Position numbers and translations under genes: made by a program
Part shown: one piece after another, positions 1 to 6,001 of the stretch
How positions within the stretch are numbered: the stretch's first letter is position 1
Layout of the letters: each line of letters opens with the position of its first letter
Notes under the pieces: model-generated
Databases searched by the model: none
What the model saw: only the letters and a program-made list of their open reading frames with translations
What the model was told of the DNA's origin: nothing
Assembly: GCA_035535315.1 (NCBI GenBank)
Contig: DATLQD010000178.1
Location: 1 to 9,045, forward strand
DNA: 9,045 nt
From: DASQGA01 sp035535315
GTDB taxonomy: Bacteria > Actinomycetota > Thermoleophilia > Gaiellales > Gaiellaceae
Reading direction: 5' to 3'

Positions 1-158
1 TTGTGATGCTCGAGCATGACCCACCCGACGAGGGACACGATCATCACGATCACGCCGAGCGCGGTCAGGATGTAGGTTCCGGTCGAGTTCTCGGGCCCGA
101 ACGTCCAAAAGGCGGCGATGTCCTCGCTCCATTTGTCGAACGGAAAGCTGTCAATCAC
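1..158 (-). CDS. Tiny single-helix membrane protein behind amt (partial, C-terminus off window)
   Basis: Translating the minus strand from a GTG at 158 gives at least 52 residues before the window edge. It has a soluble, aromatic, acidic N-terminus (begins VIDSFPFDKWSEDIAAFWTF), then one hydrophobic helix at about residues 29-49 (ILTALGVIVMIVSLVGWVML), then EHH. The start is supported by a purine-rich ribosome-binding site (AAAGGCGG, 5 bases upstream) and by a four-base GTGA overlap with the stop of the preceding micro-ORF, which indicates translational coupling. It is the third gene in line after amt. I do not recognise a family. Its size and position resemble small accessory subunits of membrane transporters, so an Amt partner is an inference only. 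The stop codon and total length cannot be seen. Confidence 0.6.
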   Translation of the reverse strand, partial: MIDSFPFDKWSEDIAAFWTFGPENSTGTYILTALGVIVMIVSLVGWVMLEHH

Positions 159-286
159 GGGATCCGCCTTTCATTGGCAATCTGTGTGCCGTCCGCTGAG
201 CGACGACGCTGCTCACGGACAGCCCAGCCGCCCAGGGTTCCGACGACCAGCACCATGAACACGAGCGAGAAGACGAGTGTGGTCAC
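155..286 (-). CDS. 43-residue single-helix membrane protein directly downstream of amt
   Basis: Starting at GTG 286 the minus strand encodes 43 residues and stops with TGA at 157-155. The first 23 residues form one hydrophobic helix (VTTLVFSLVFMVLVVGTLGG then W). A basic tail follows (REQRRRS... to RRIP), predicting an N-out/C-in single-pass protein by the positive-inside rule. The start lies 3 bases beyond the amt TAA, and a G-rich stretch (GGGGG, 8 bases upstream) inside the end of amt can act as ribosome-binding site. The stop overlaps the GTG of the next micro-ORF. The tight spacing, membrane-like composition and overlap argue for a real coupled gene rather than chance. The family is unknown; a small transporter subunit is possible. 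Confidence 0.55.
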   Translation of the reverse strand: MTTLVFSLVFMVLVVGTLGGWAVREQRRRSADGTQIANERRIP

Positions 287-289
287 CGT

Positions 290-1765
290 TTACACCCCCA
301 CCCGTGGTGGAGCGCCTCGGTGCGAGCCGCTCGCTCCATTGAGCTGCGAGAAGGCCTCGAGCAGGACGGGGGCCGCCTCGACCTCCTCGCCGTCCGGAAG
401 GACGATCGTCTCGGGAACACGCTCGAACTCGGGGAAGAAGTCCTGCTGGAACTCGGCCATGTCAAGCCCCTCGAGCTCCACCTCGGGCGGCACGCGGAGC
501 AGATTCGCCTTCTTCAGCGCCCAGCTCGCGAGATAGCCCGGGAGGAATGCGAGCGGCAGGAACGCCATCATGCCCACGAGTTGCCCGCCGAACGACGATT
601 CGATGTTGTTGACGCCGGTCGGGAAACCGCCGGCGAAGATACCGACGAGGAAGACGCCGTAGAACCCGCACACGCCGTGGACCGCGACCGCACCGACGGC
701 GTCGTCGATGCGGAGGTTCTTCTCGATGTAGCCGCCGGCGTAGACGGCGAGCATGCCGCCCGAGATCGAGAGGAGGTACGCGAGGGACGGGTGGTAGACA
801 TCGGCTCCCGCCGACACCGAGATGACGCCCGCGAGGCCGCCTGAAAGCGTCCAGAACGGGTCGCCCTTGCTCGCGAACCATCCGCCCGTGAAGCCTCCGG
901 CAAAGCCGATCGTGATCACGAAGGCGATCGCGCCGAGTGTCGTCGGCGAGAGGTAGATGTTGAGCCAACCGGGGAAGATTGTGGACTGGATCACGAGGCA
1001 GGCGGCGTAGAAGCCGTAGAAGCCCGTGAAGATCAGCATCAGCCCCATGAGCGTCATGTGCGTGTTATGGGGTCTGAACGCTCGCGCGCGGCCGCGCATG
1101 TCGTACTTCCCGATCCGAGGCCCCAGATTCAGCAGCACGCCGAGGGTGAAGGCGCCCGCCACTCCGTGGACGACGGCCGACGCAATCGAGTCGTGGAAGC
1201 CGTAGTTGGTGACGAGCCAGCCGCCGGAGCTCCAGCCCCAGGCCGCGTCCATGATCCAGACGGCGGAGCCGAGCAGAACGGTCAGCACGAGATAGGCGGA
1301 GAGCCGGACGCGCTCGATCAGCGCCCCGGACATGATCGAACCCGTCGTCCAGGAGAAGAGCAGGAAGGCGAGGAAGAAGACGGCGCTGACGTGATCCTGG
1401 AGGTTCGGGCCCATTGCGGCCGACCAGGGCGCGGTGGCGCCGCAGAAGCCGGGGAATTCAGATGGCCCTGCATGCCCCTGAGCCGGGCCGCCGGGCTCGA
1501 AGCAACCGTAGATGTACCAGCCGAAGTAGTAAAAGCTCGGAGTCACGACGGCGATCGTGAGGATGTTCTTGATCGCCGTAGACATGATGTTCTTGCGTCG
1601 GGCCACGCCGGCCTCGTAGGCCATGAAACCCACGTGGATGAGCCACATGATCACGACCGTGAAGAAGTAGAACTGCTCGGTCAGGATCTGGGAATCGAGA
1701 GCGACTTTGCTCTCGAGCTCTGTCACCGTGGCCTGCCCGAACACGGTCGCAAGCAACGACATCAT
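290..1765 (-). CDS. amt: Ammonium transporter, Amt/Mep/Rh family
   Basis: This is a membrane channel for ammonium/ammonia uptake. From ATG 1765 it has 491 residues, longer than the roughly 400-450 usual for Amt. Aligned by eye to E. coli AmtB, the core is intact. The twin pore histidines are H200 (VVHGVAG) and H363 (AVHGVCG), the recruitment Asp is D192, the gating phenylalanines are F137 and F252, and W176 matches AmtB W148. The SGALIERVRLSA segment and GLDMAEF in the tail are also Amt-like. A loop at about residues 87-121 is Gly/Pro-rich with two Cys, and about 50 residues extend past the usual tail. The first ATG has a full AGGAGG 8 bases upstream. A TTG at 1771 is in frame but only 2 bases from that site, so ATG is preferred. 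No PII gene follows; two micro-membrane ORFs do. Confidence 0.95.
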   Translation of the reverse strand: MMSLLATVFGQATVTELESKVALDSQILTEQFYFFTVVIMWLIHVGFMAYEAGVARRKNIMSTAIKNILTIAVVTPSFYYFGWYIYGCFEPGGPAQGHAGPSEFPGFCGATAPWSAAMGPNLQDHVSAVFFLAFLLFSWTTGSIMSGALIERVRLSAYLVLTVLLGSAVWIMDAAWGWSSGGWLVTNYGFHDSIASAVVHGVAGAFTLGVLLNLGPRIGKYDMRGRARAFRPHNTHMTLMGLMLIFTGFYGFYAACLVIQSTIFPGWLNIYLSPTTLGAIAFVITIGFAGGFTGGWFASKGDPFWTLSGGLAGVISVSAGADVYHPSLAYLLSISGGMLAVYAGGYIEKNLRIDDAVGAVAVHGVCGFYGVFLVGIFAGGFPTGVNNIESSFGGQLVGMMAFLPLAFLPGYLASWALKKANLLRVPPEVELEGLDMAEFQQDFFPEFERVPETIVLPDGEEVEAAPVLLEAFSQLNGASGSHRGAPPRVGV

Positions 1766-1796
1766 CAGCAAATCCTCCTAGGACGCACGCAGATAA

Positions 1797-1840
1797 GCGA
1801 TGCTAACACCCCGGATAGCGAAAAAAAAATAGAGCATCGC
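1797..1840. repeat. Inverted repeat with A9/T9 tract in the amt leader
   Basis: GCGATGCT (1797-1804) and AGCATCGC (1833-1840) are perfect 8-bp inverted arms separated by 28 bases. The spacer contains nine consecutive A on the plus strand (1821-1829), which is conspicuous in this GC-rich window. It lies 32-75 bases upstream of the amt start codon. It could be an operator, an mRNA leader stem-loop, or part of a transcription-end signal for the gene upstream. The sequence alone does not decide. Confidence 0.4.
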
Positions 1841-1891
1841 GCGGACGTCTCGACACCAGGTGCGGGCCTACCGTGCTCTCGGCCGAGGCCG

Positions 1892-1915
1892 GTTTCCTCC
1901 ACGGAGGGCCGAAAC
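1892..1915 (-). terminator. Possible weak hairpin terminator after the PepSY-like gene
   Basis: Just past the stop of the PepSY-like gene, GTTT-CCTCC (1892-1900) faces GGAGG (1903-1907) and AAAC (1912-1915), with a four-base bulge. The hairpin loop is very short and no U-tract follows directly, so this is a tentative call. A 10-bp palindrome CTCGGCCGAG at 1878-1887 lies beside it. Confidence 0.25.
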
Positions 1916-1919
1916 GAGC

Positions 1920-2276
1920 CTACGGGGCGCGATTGCGATGGATCTCGACGACGTCGCCGGTCTGGCCGTCGACGACAACGACCGTTGTCCTGTCGTAGGA
2001 GCCGACCGCATTGACGGTCGAAAGCGAGACAGCCCAGAAACCCTCTGATTGGAAGCCACGCTTCAGATACCGGACCTGGACGCGGTCGGGCTCGTAGTCG
2101 ATCACGCCCCGCGCGATCTCGGTCGCTCGCTCCTTGCTGATCTGCGTCTCGGACGAGCCGCAGCTTCGCGAGACGAGGAACGCCGCGAGGAGCACCACGA
2201 GCACCACCGCCGCCTTTCCGAGCGGGCGATCCCGGAAGGTTCTACGCTCGTGCGGTGTGCCAGCGACGGTAGGCAA
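1920..2276 (-). CDS. Membrane-anchored PepSY-like small protein
   Basis: This is a 118-residue protein with a short basic N-terminus, one transmembrane helix (KAAVVLVVLLAAFLVS) and an external domain. The domain begins QISKERATEIARGVI and ends in VVVVDGQTGDVVEI, the layout of PepSY-type domains: an opening helix with an Ala-rich face, then beta strands closing in D-x-x-TG-x-V. A Cys follows the helix (SRSC) but does not make a good lipobox, so lipidation is unlikely. The start is uncertain. TTG at 2276 has GGGGG 4 bases upstream and is used here; another in-frame TTG at 2303 has no visible ribosome-binding site. Either way it overlaps the end of the two-helix protein upstream (stop at 2242). 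PepSY domains are often linked to peptidase inhibition or envelope regulation, but no specific role can be assigned. Confidence 0.6.
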   Translation of the reverse strand: MPTVAGTPHERRTFRDRPLGKAAVVLVVLLAAFLVSRSCGSSETQISKERATEIARGVIDYEPDRVQVRYLKRGFQSEGFWAVSLSTVNAVGSYDRTTVVVVDGQTGDVVEIHRNRAP

Positions 2277-2457
2277 CGAACCCCCGGAGAGCCAGGTAGC
2301 CAACGAAGTGCGTCAGAAAGACGAAGCTGAGCCACCAAGCCCACCATTTCCAGTGCCACTCCTGCTCGCGGAGCTCGATCGCGGTCAGGTACAGAGCGAG
2401 GGCGAGCGAGAGAAGGAGGACGACCGGAGGCGGCCCGGAGAAGAGAAAGAGGAGCAC
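2242..2457 (-). CDS. Small two-helix membrane protein (71 aa), unknown function
   Basis: From GTG 2457 the minus strand encodes 71 residues. There are two hydrophobic helices, about residues 1-25 (LLFLFSG, then PVVLLLSLALALYL) and 40-60 (WWLSFVFLTHFVGYLAL). A short charged loop with a strikingly Trp-rich stretch (EWHWKWWAWW) separates them, and the tail is basic. No ATG, GTG or TTG occurs in frame for some distance upstream, and the ribosome-binding site is weak. The gene sits 77 bases after the FAD oxidoreductase stop and overlaps the PepSY-like gene by 35 bases, so the two small genes are probably co-expressed. No family is recognised. Confidence 0.5.
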   Translation of the reverse strand: MLLFLFSGPPPVVLLLSLALALYLTAIELREQEWHWKWWAWWLSFVFLTHFVGYLALRGFVAYRRWHTARA

Positions 2458-2534
2458 GCGCTTACCATAATCCGTCCGCGCGGTGAGGACGCGGGGTGAC
2501 AGGGGCCGGGTGACCTCATTCGCCCGAGCGAACC

Positions 2535-3851
2535 CTACGACCAGGGGTAAGGCGAGTGGGAAACCGGGTGCAGGTCGCCCGTTGCGAAGCGCTCGTAGCG
2601 GAACGGATAGAGCAGGCTGGAGTGCTCCCCGACGAGCACTTTCGCGACTTCCCGCCCAACGCCGATCATCTTGTAGCCGTGATTCGAGTCGAGGACCATG
2701 TACACGTTCGGGCGCATGTAGTCGAAGACCGGGAAGTTGTCGACCGTGAAGGCGCCCACTCCTCCCGACCGGGCCTGCTTGTAGAGCGGGCGCTTTCCTT
2801 CGAAGCGGCTCATCGCGTGGGAGAGGGCGGCGCACCACATGTCGGGAAACGCTGGGTCAACGTCGGTCGTCGCCGGGTACGGATCGAGCTGGACGTCCTC
2901 GCCGACGACGAGCGGGGAGGCGCCTCCCTGGACGCCGTGGCGGTCCCGCTTGAAGTAGATGCCCCAGAGGTCGTTAGTGACGAGCTCGCCCTCGTCGGTC
3001 GAGAGCGGGGCATCCGTGTCCAGGTGGATGACGGGCGGAGCCCCGCCGTCCGCGGTCGCGAACATCGATGGGTCGACGGTGATCTCACCTTCCTGGAGGT
3101 TCCAGTAGGTCCACATCGGCCGGTCGGTCGCAACGTCGCCGGCAGAAGTCCGCACGTCGATCCGATCCGGTAGCCCGAGCATGGCCCAGAACTGCTTTGC
3201 CCAGGGACCGGGTGCGATGACGAGCTGCTCTCCGACCTCGATCCGGCCCTGGTTCGTGTCGACGGCTGTCACCGACTCGTCCGAGGCGGATTCGAGGCCT
3301 GTTACCTCGACTCCAGAGAGAATGCTGACTCCCTCCGACGCACACTTGCCTGCGAGTCCTTGGACGGACTCCTTGTTGAACGCAAAGCCGCCCTGATGCT
3401 CGTGGAGACAGATGGTCACGCCGCGGGCGCGCCAGTCCGGGAAGAGCGACTTCATGTGGGCGTCCACCTCGGCTTCGCCGGTCAGGAGCTCGGACCGGTA
3501 GCCGATCTGCTCCTGCCGCTCGAATGTCGCCGCGAGATCCGATTCTTGAACTTCGGGGCCGAGGGCGATGTACCCGACCGCCTGGTAGGCATACGCCTCC
3601 GGATCGGACTCCCACACCTCGACGCACGCCTGCATGAGCTCGCTCATAGCGGGCTGGAAGTAGTTGTTGCGAACGACGCCGCAGGCGATCCCGGACGCCC
3701 CGGCGCCGGGGCCGCACTTGTCCAGGACGACGATGTCGCTTCCCGACCCGAGCCTGCGGGCTCGAAGCTCGCGCGCCAGGTGATAAGCGGTCGAAAGGCC
3801 ATGGATTCCGGCGCCGACGACGACGTAAGGTGAAGAGCCCGACAGTGGCAT
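2535..3851 (-). CDS. FAD-dependent oxidoreductase, DAO family, SoxB-like amine demethylase
   Basis: 438 residues. Members of the DAO family oxidise secondary or tertiary amines and amino acids (sarcosine, dimethylglycine, D-amino acids, N-methylglutamate) with FAD. The N-terminal nucleotide-binding motif is clear (YVVVGAGIHGLSTAYHLA, residues 9-26), followed by the acidic strand end (IVVLDK). GASGIACGVVRNNYFQP at 51-67 resembles the flavin-contact region of heterotetrameric sarcosine oxidase beta subunits. The second dinucleotide-domain element is VIAPGPWA (211-218). Near the end, SNHGYKMIG (389-397) matches the conserved HG-[FY]-K of sarcosine oxidases and the tail PFRYERF is typical of the family. 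ATG 3851 has GTGAGG about 6 bases upstream. It diverges from iclR and pairs functionally with the GcvT-like gene. The substrate is not predictable, but N-demethylation is likely. Confidence 0.85.
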   Translation of the reverse strand: MPLSGSSPYVVVGAGIHGLSTAYHLARELRARRLGSGSDIVVLDKCGPGAGASGIACGVVRNNYFQPAMSELMQACVEVWESDPEAYAYQAVGYIALGPEVQESDLAATFERQEQIGYRSELLTGEAEVDAHMKSLFPDWRARGVTICLHEHQGGFAFNKESVQGLAGKCASEGVSILSGVEVTGLESASDESVTAVDTNQGRIEVGEQLVIAPGPWAKQFWAMLGLPDRIDVRTSAGDVATDRPMWTYWNLQEGEITVDPSMFATADGGAPPVIHLDTDAPLSTDEGELVTNDLWGIYFKRDRHGVQGGASPLVVGEDVQLDPYPATTDVDPAFPDMWCAALSHAMSRFEGKRPLYKQARSGGVGAFTVDNFPVFDYMRPNVYMVLDSNHGYKMIGVGREVAKVLVGEHSSLLYPFRYERFATGDLHPVSHSPYPWS

Positions 3852-3853
3852 CT

Positions 3854-3870
3854 ATTGCCTCACCGGCAAT
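3854..3870. promoter_or_regulatory. Candidate operator: 17-bp inverted repeat between FAD gene and iclR
   Basis: ATTGCC-TCACC-GGCAAT is a perfect 6-bp inverted repeat with a 5-bp spacer. It starts 3 bp upstream of the FAD gene start codon, covering that gene's ribosome-binding site on the minus strand, and overlaps the probable -35 of iclR on the plus strand. A second shorter repeat, TGTC (3875-3878) / GACA (3885-3888), frames the candidate -10. IclR regulators commonly bind palindromes in such divergent regions and autoregulate, so this is the natural site; binding is inferred. Confidence 0.5.
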
Positions 3871-3884
3871 GACGTGTCCATAAT
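3855..3884 (+). promoter_or_regulatory. Candidate promoter of iclR operon
   Basis: TTGCCT (3855-3860), an 18-bp spacer, then CATAAT (3879-3884) resemble a sigma-70-type promoter reading into iclR. Initiation would fall near 3891, leaving a leader of only about 12 bases before ATG 3903. This agrees with the absence of any recognisable ribosome-binding site there. Confidence 0.4.
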
Positions 3885-3902
3885 GACAATTCAAAACCTA
3901 CC

Positions 3903-4709
3903 ATGACGAGAACCGGACGACCAGCCGTACGTCATATCGCCGCCGTCGAGCGGGGATTCGCGGTCCTCGACGTCCTCGCCGCCGGGCGGGAGCTGGGGAC
4001 GAACGAGGTCGCTCGGCTCACGGGGATCAATGCCAGCACGGTGTCCCGCCTTCTCGCCACGCTTGCGCACGCCGGCTACGTCGAGCACGTGGCCGAAAGC
4101 GGACGCTACCGGCTGGGGCTGCGTCTCCTCGAGCTCGGAAATGCAGTCCTCGCGCGGCTCGACCTGCGCGAGATCGCCCATCCCCACCTGCAGGCGCTCG
4201 CCGAGGCGACGGGCGAGACGGTGACCCTTTCGGCGCCGGGCGAAGGGCATGCCGTGACCGTCGACTTCGTCCAGAGCGCCTCGGTCGTGCAGAGCGTCGC
4301 GCGGCTGGGGCGCCCGAGCATCGGCCACGCGACCGCCGCCGGCAAGATCGTGCTCGCGTTCTCGGAGGGCGATGCGCCCGCGACGCTCGAGGCGCATACG
4401 GACCGGACGATCACCGACCGGAGAACGCTCGCAGGAGAGCTCGAGCGGATCCGCTCCCAGGGCTTCGCCGAGGCGGCCGGCGAGCGCGAGGTCGAGCTGA
4501 ACGCCATCGCCGCTCCGGTCTGGGGAGCACAAGCCGAGCTTGTCGGGATCCTCGGTCTTCAAGGCCCTGCGCCACGTTTCGGGCCAGCCGCAATGCACGG
4601 GGCTCTCCCGATGCTCGTGGAGCGCGCCGCGGCGATCACGGCTGGCCTCGGCGGTGCGCCACCTGATAGATACCCGCAGTCACCGAAGGAACGAGGGGAG
4701 CCCGCATGA
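3903..4709 (+). CDS. IclR-family transcriptional regulator
   Basis: 268 residues. Residues 10-72 form the winged helix-turn-helix of IclR proteins (AVERGFAVLDVLA, then ELGTNEVARLTGINASTVSR with recognition helix STVSRLLATLAHAGYVE, wing RYRLGLRLLELG). Residues about 85-255 are the effector-binding GAF-like domain, with the family's late signature ELNAIAAPVWGAQAELVGILGLQGP. The ATG at 3903 starts shortly before the HTH and is the only sensible start, although no Shine-Dalgarno is visible. The stop shares an ATGA with the GcvT-like gene, so the regulator and enzyme are co-translated. It probably controls both its own operon and the divergent FAD oxidoreductase. The ligand is unknown, presumably the methylated substrate or its product. 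Confidence 0.9.
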   Translation: MTRTGRPAVRHIAAVERGFAVLDVLAAGRELGTNEVARLTGINASTVSRLLATLAHAGYVEHVAESGRYRLGLRLLELGNAVLARLDLREIAHPHLQALAEATGETVTLSAPGEGHAVTVDFVQSASVVQSVARLGRPSIGHATAAGKIVLAFSEGDAPATLEAHTDRTITDRRTLAGELERIRSQGFAEAAGEREVELNAIAAPVWGAQAELVGILGLQGPAPRFGPAAMHGALPMLVERAAAITAGLGGAPPDRYPQSPKERGEPA

Positions 4710-5806
4710 GCGACAGCGTCATCAAGACCGCCTTCGACGAGGCACAGAGAAAGCTTGGAGCCGACTTCATGGAGTGGGAGGGCTGGTGCTGGCCGAATCA
4801 TTTTGGCAATCCGATTGCCGAGCATCAGGCGGTCCGGGAGCGGGTCGGGGTCTGGGACGAGTCGCCCCTGAGGAAATGGGATTTCCGCGGCGGCGAGGCC
4901 CTCGCGGCGGCCGATCGCATCTTCACGAACGACATGATCGGGCTCGAGGTCGGCCAGATCCGCTATGCGCCCTTCTGCGACGAGAACGGGAAGATGGTGG
5001 GTGACGGGACGGTCTTCAAGTTCGCCGACGACCACGCGTGGGTGATCACGGCCCTCGACTCCGACCTCGACCACTTCCGGGAGGTCGTGGGCGATCTCGA
5101 CGTGCAGATCGACGCGATCACGGAAGAGCTTCCGCACCTCCAACTACAGGGCCCCCGGTCTCGCGACACGCTCGCCTCTCTCTGCGACGCCGACGTCCAG
5201 TCCCTGCGCTACTTCCGCTTCTGGCCCGACGAGGTCCACGTCGGCGGCGTGCCGTGCTGGGTCTCGCGCACCGGGTACTCGGGGGAGCTCGGGTTCGAGA
5301 TCTTCTGTCGCCCGGATGGGGCCGAGCAGCTGTGGAACGCCGTCACCGGAGCCGGCGTTCAGCCGTATGGCCTGGCCGCGGTCGAGACGATTCGCGTCGA
5401 GTCGGGGCTCATCTTCATCGGGTACGACTACTTCCAGCACGAGACAGACCCGTTCGACATGTCGCTCGACAAGGTGATCGTCCTCGACAAGGGCGACTTC
5501 TGCGGCAAGGCAGCGCTCCAGGAGACGGCAAAAAGCCCACCGAAGCGCCTGAAGACGGTCGTCCTCGACGGCGACGAGGTGCCCGAGTACGGCGCCGAGA
5601 TGATGAAGGAGGACCAGCCCGTCGGCACGCTCACGAGCCCATGCCAGAGCCCGACGCTCGGAAAGGTGATCGGCATGACGGTCCTCGACGCACACACGGC
5701 CGCGCAGGGCGAGACCGTGGATGTGGTGCTCGGCGAGGGGACGGCCCGGGCGACCGTCGAGACCCTGCCGATCTACGACCCGGAGAAGAAGCGGCCGAGG
5801 AGCTAG
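4706..5806 (+). CDS. GcvT-like folate-dependent aminomethyltransferase / demethylase family protein
   Basis: 366 residues, the normal length for glycine-cleavage T-protein and DMSP demethylase-type enzymes. These proteins hold tetrahydrofolate and accept a one-carbon unit. Visible landmarks are WPNHFGNPIAEHQAVRERVGVWD (positions 29-51, the T-protein opening), LQLQGPRSRDTL (146-155), SRTGYSGELGFEIF (187-200) and SPTLGKVIGM near the end. In T-proteins the loop reads GG-x-x-DD-L; here it is GKMVGDG, so the second Asp (D100), equivalent to the catalytic Asp of this superfamily, is kept while the first becomes Gly. This and the absence of gcvH/gcvP nearby argue against a real glycine-cleavage role. 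A good ribosome-binding site (GAGGGGAG) precedes ATG 4706. With the divergent FAD oxidoreductase it likely forms a split sarcosine/dimethylglycine-oxidase-like demethylation pair. An O- or S-demethylase is the alternative. Confidence 0.85.
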   Translation: MSDSVIKTAFDEAQRKLGADFMEWEGWCWPNHFGNPIAEHQAVRERVGVWDESPLRKWDFRGGEALAAADRIFTNDMIGLEVGQIRYAPFCDENGKMVGDGTVFKFADDHAWVITALDSDLDHFREVVGDLDVQIDAITEELPHLQLQGPRSRDTLASLCDADVQSLRYFRFWPDEVHVGGVPCWVSRTGYSGELGFEIFCRPDGAEQLWNAVTGAGVQPYGLAAVETIRVESGLIFIGYDYFQHETDPFDMSLDKVIVLDKGDFCGKAALQETAKSPPKRLKTVVLDGDEVPEYGAEMMKEDQPVGTLTSPCQSPTLGKVIGMTVLDAHTAAQGETVDVVLGEGTARATVETLPIYDPEKKRPRS

Positions 5807-5812
5807 CCAGCG

Positions 5813-6001
5813 ATGACACTCGAGATGCGAGCGGACTGCGAGCGCTGCGGCCAGGCGCTCGACGCGGCTGGAGAAGCCTACATCTGCACGTTCGAGTGCA
5901 CCTTCTGCGGTGACTGTACGACCGCGATGGACGCCGTCTGCCCGAACTGCGGCGGCGAGCTCGTCCGCCGGCCGCGGCCCGCGGCAGGCCCAGGCGGCTA
6001 G
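5813..6001 (+). CDS. DUF1272 family Cys-rich small protein
   Basis: 62 residues with eight Cys arranged in CxxC-like pairs: CERC near the start, then C-x3-C (ICTFEC), CGDC and CPNC. This pattern, with ICTFECTFCGDC and CPNCGGELVRRP, is the recognisable DUF1272 signature. It suggests a small zinc-ribbon or iron-binding domain; function is unknown for the family. It starts 6 bases after the GcvT-like stop, with AGGAG 11 bases upstream inside the previous gene, so it is the third gene of the iclR operon. Its TAG stop overlaps the stop of the converging KhtT-like gene in a shared CTAG. Confidence 0.85.
   Translation: MTLEMRADCERCGQALDAAGEAYICTFECTFCGDCTTAMDAVCPNCGGELVRRPRPAAGPGG

Noticed and set aside
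3..536. 177-codon plus-strand ORF at the left edge
   Set aside because: Antisense to the two micro-ORFs and the amt tail, with no domain-like sequence.
1058..2014. Long plus-strand ORF (318 codons) opposite amt
   Set aside because: Arg/Glu/Gly-rich low-complexity translation antisense to a clear Amt; a high-GC shadow frame.
3891..4598. 235-codon minus-strand ORF opposite iclR
   Set aside because: No recognisable domain, and it lies antisense to an obvious IclR coding frame.
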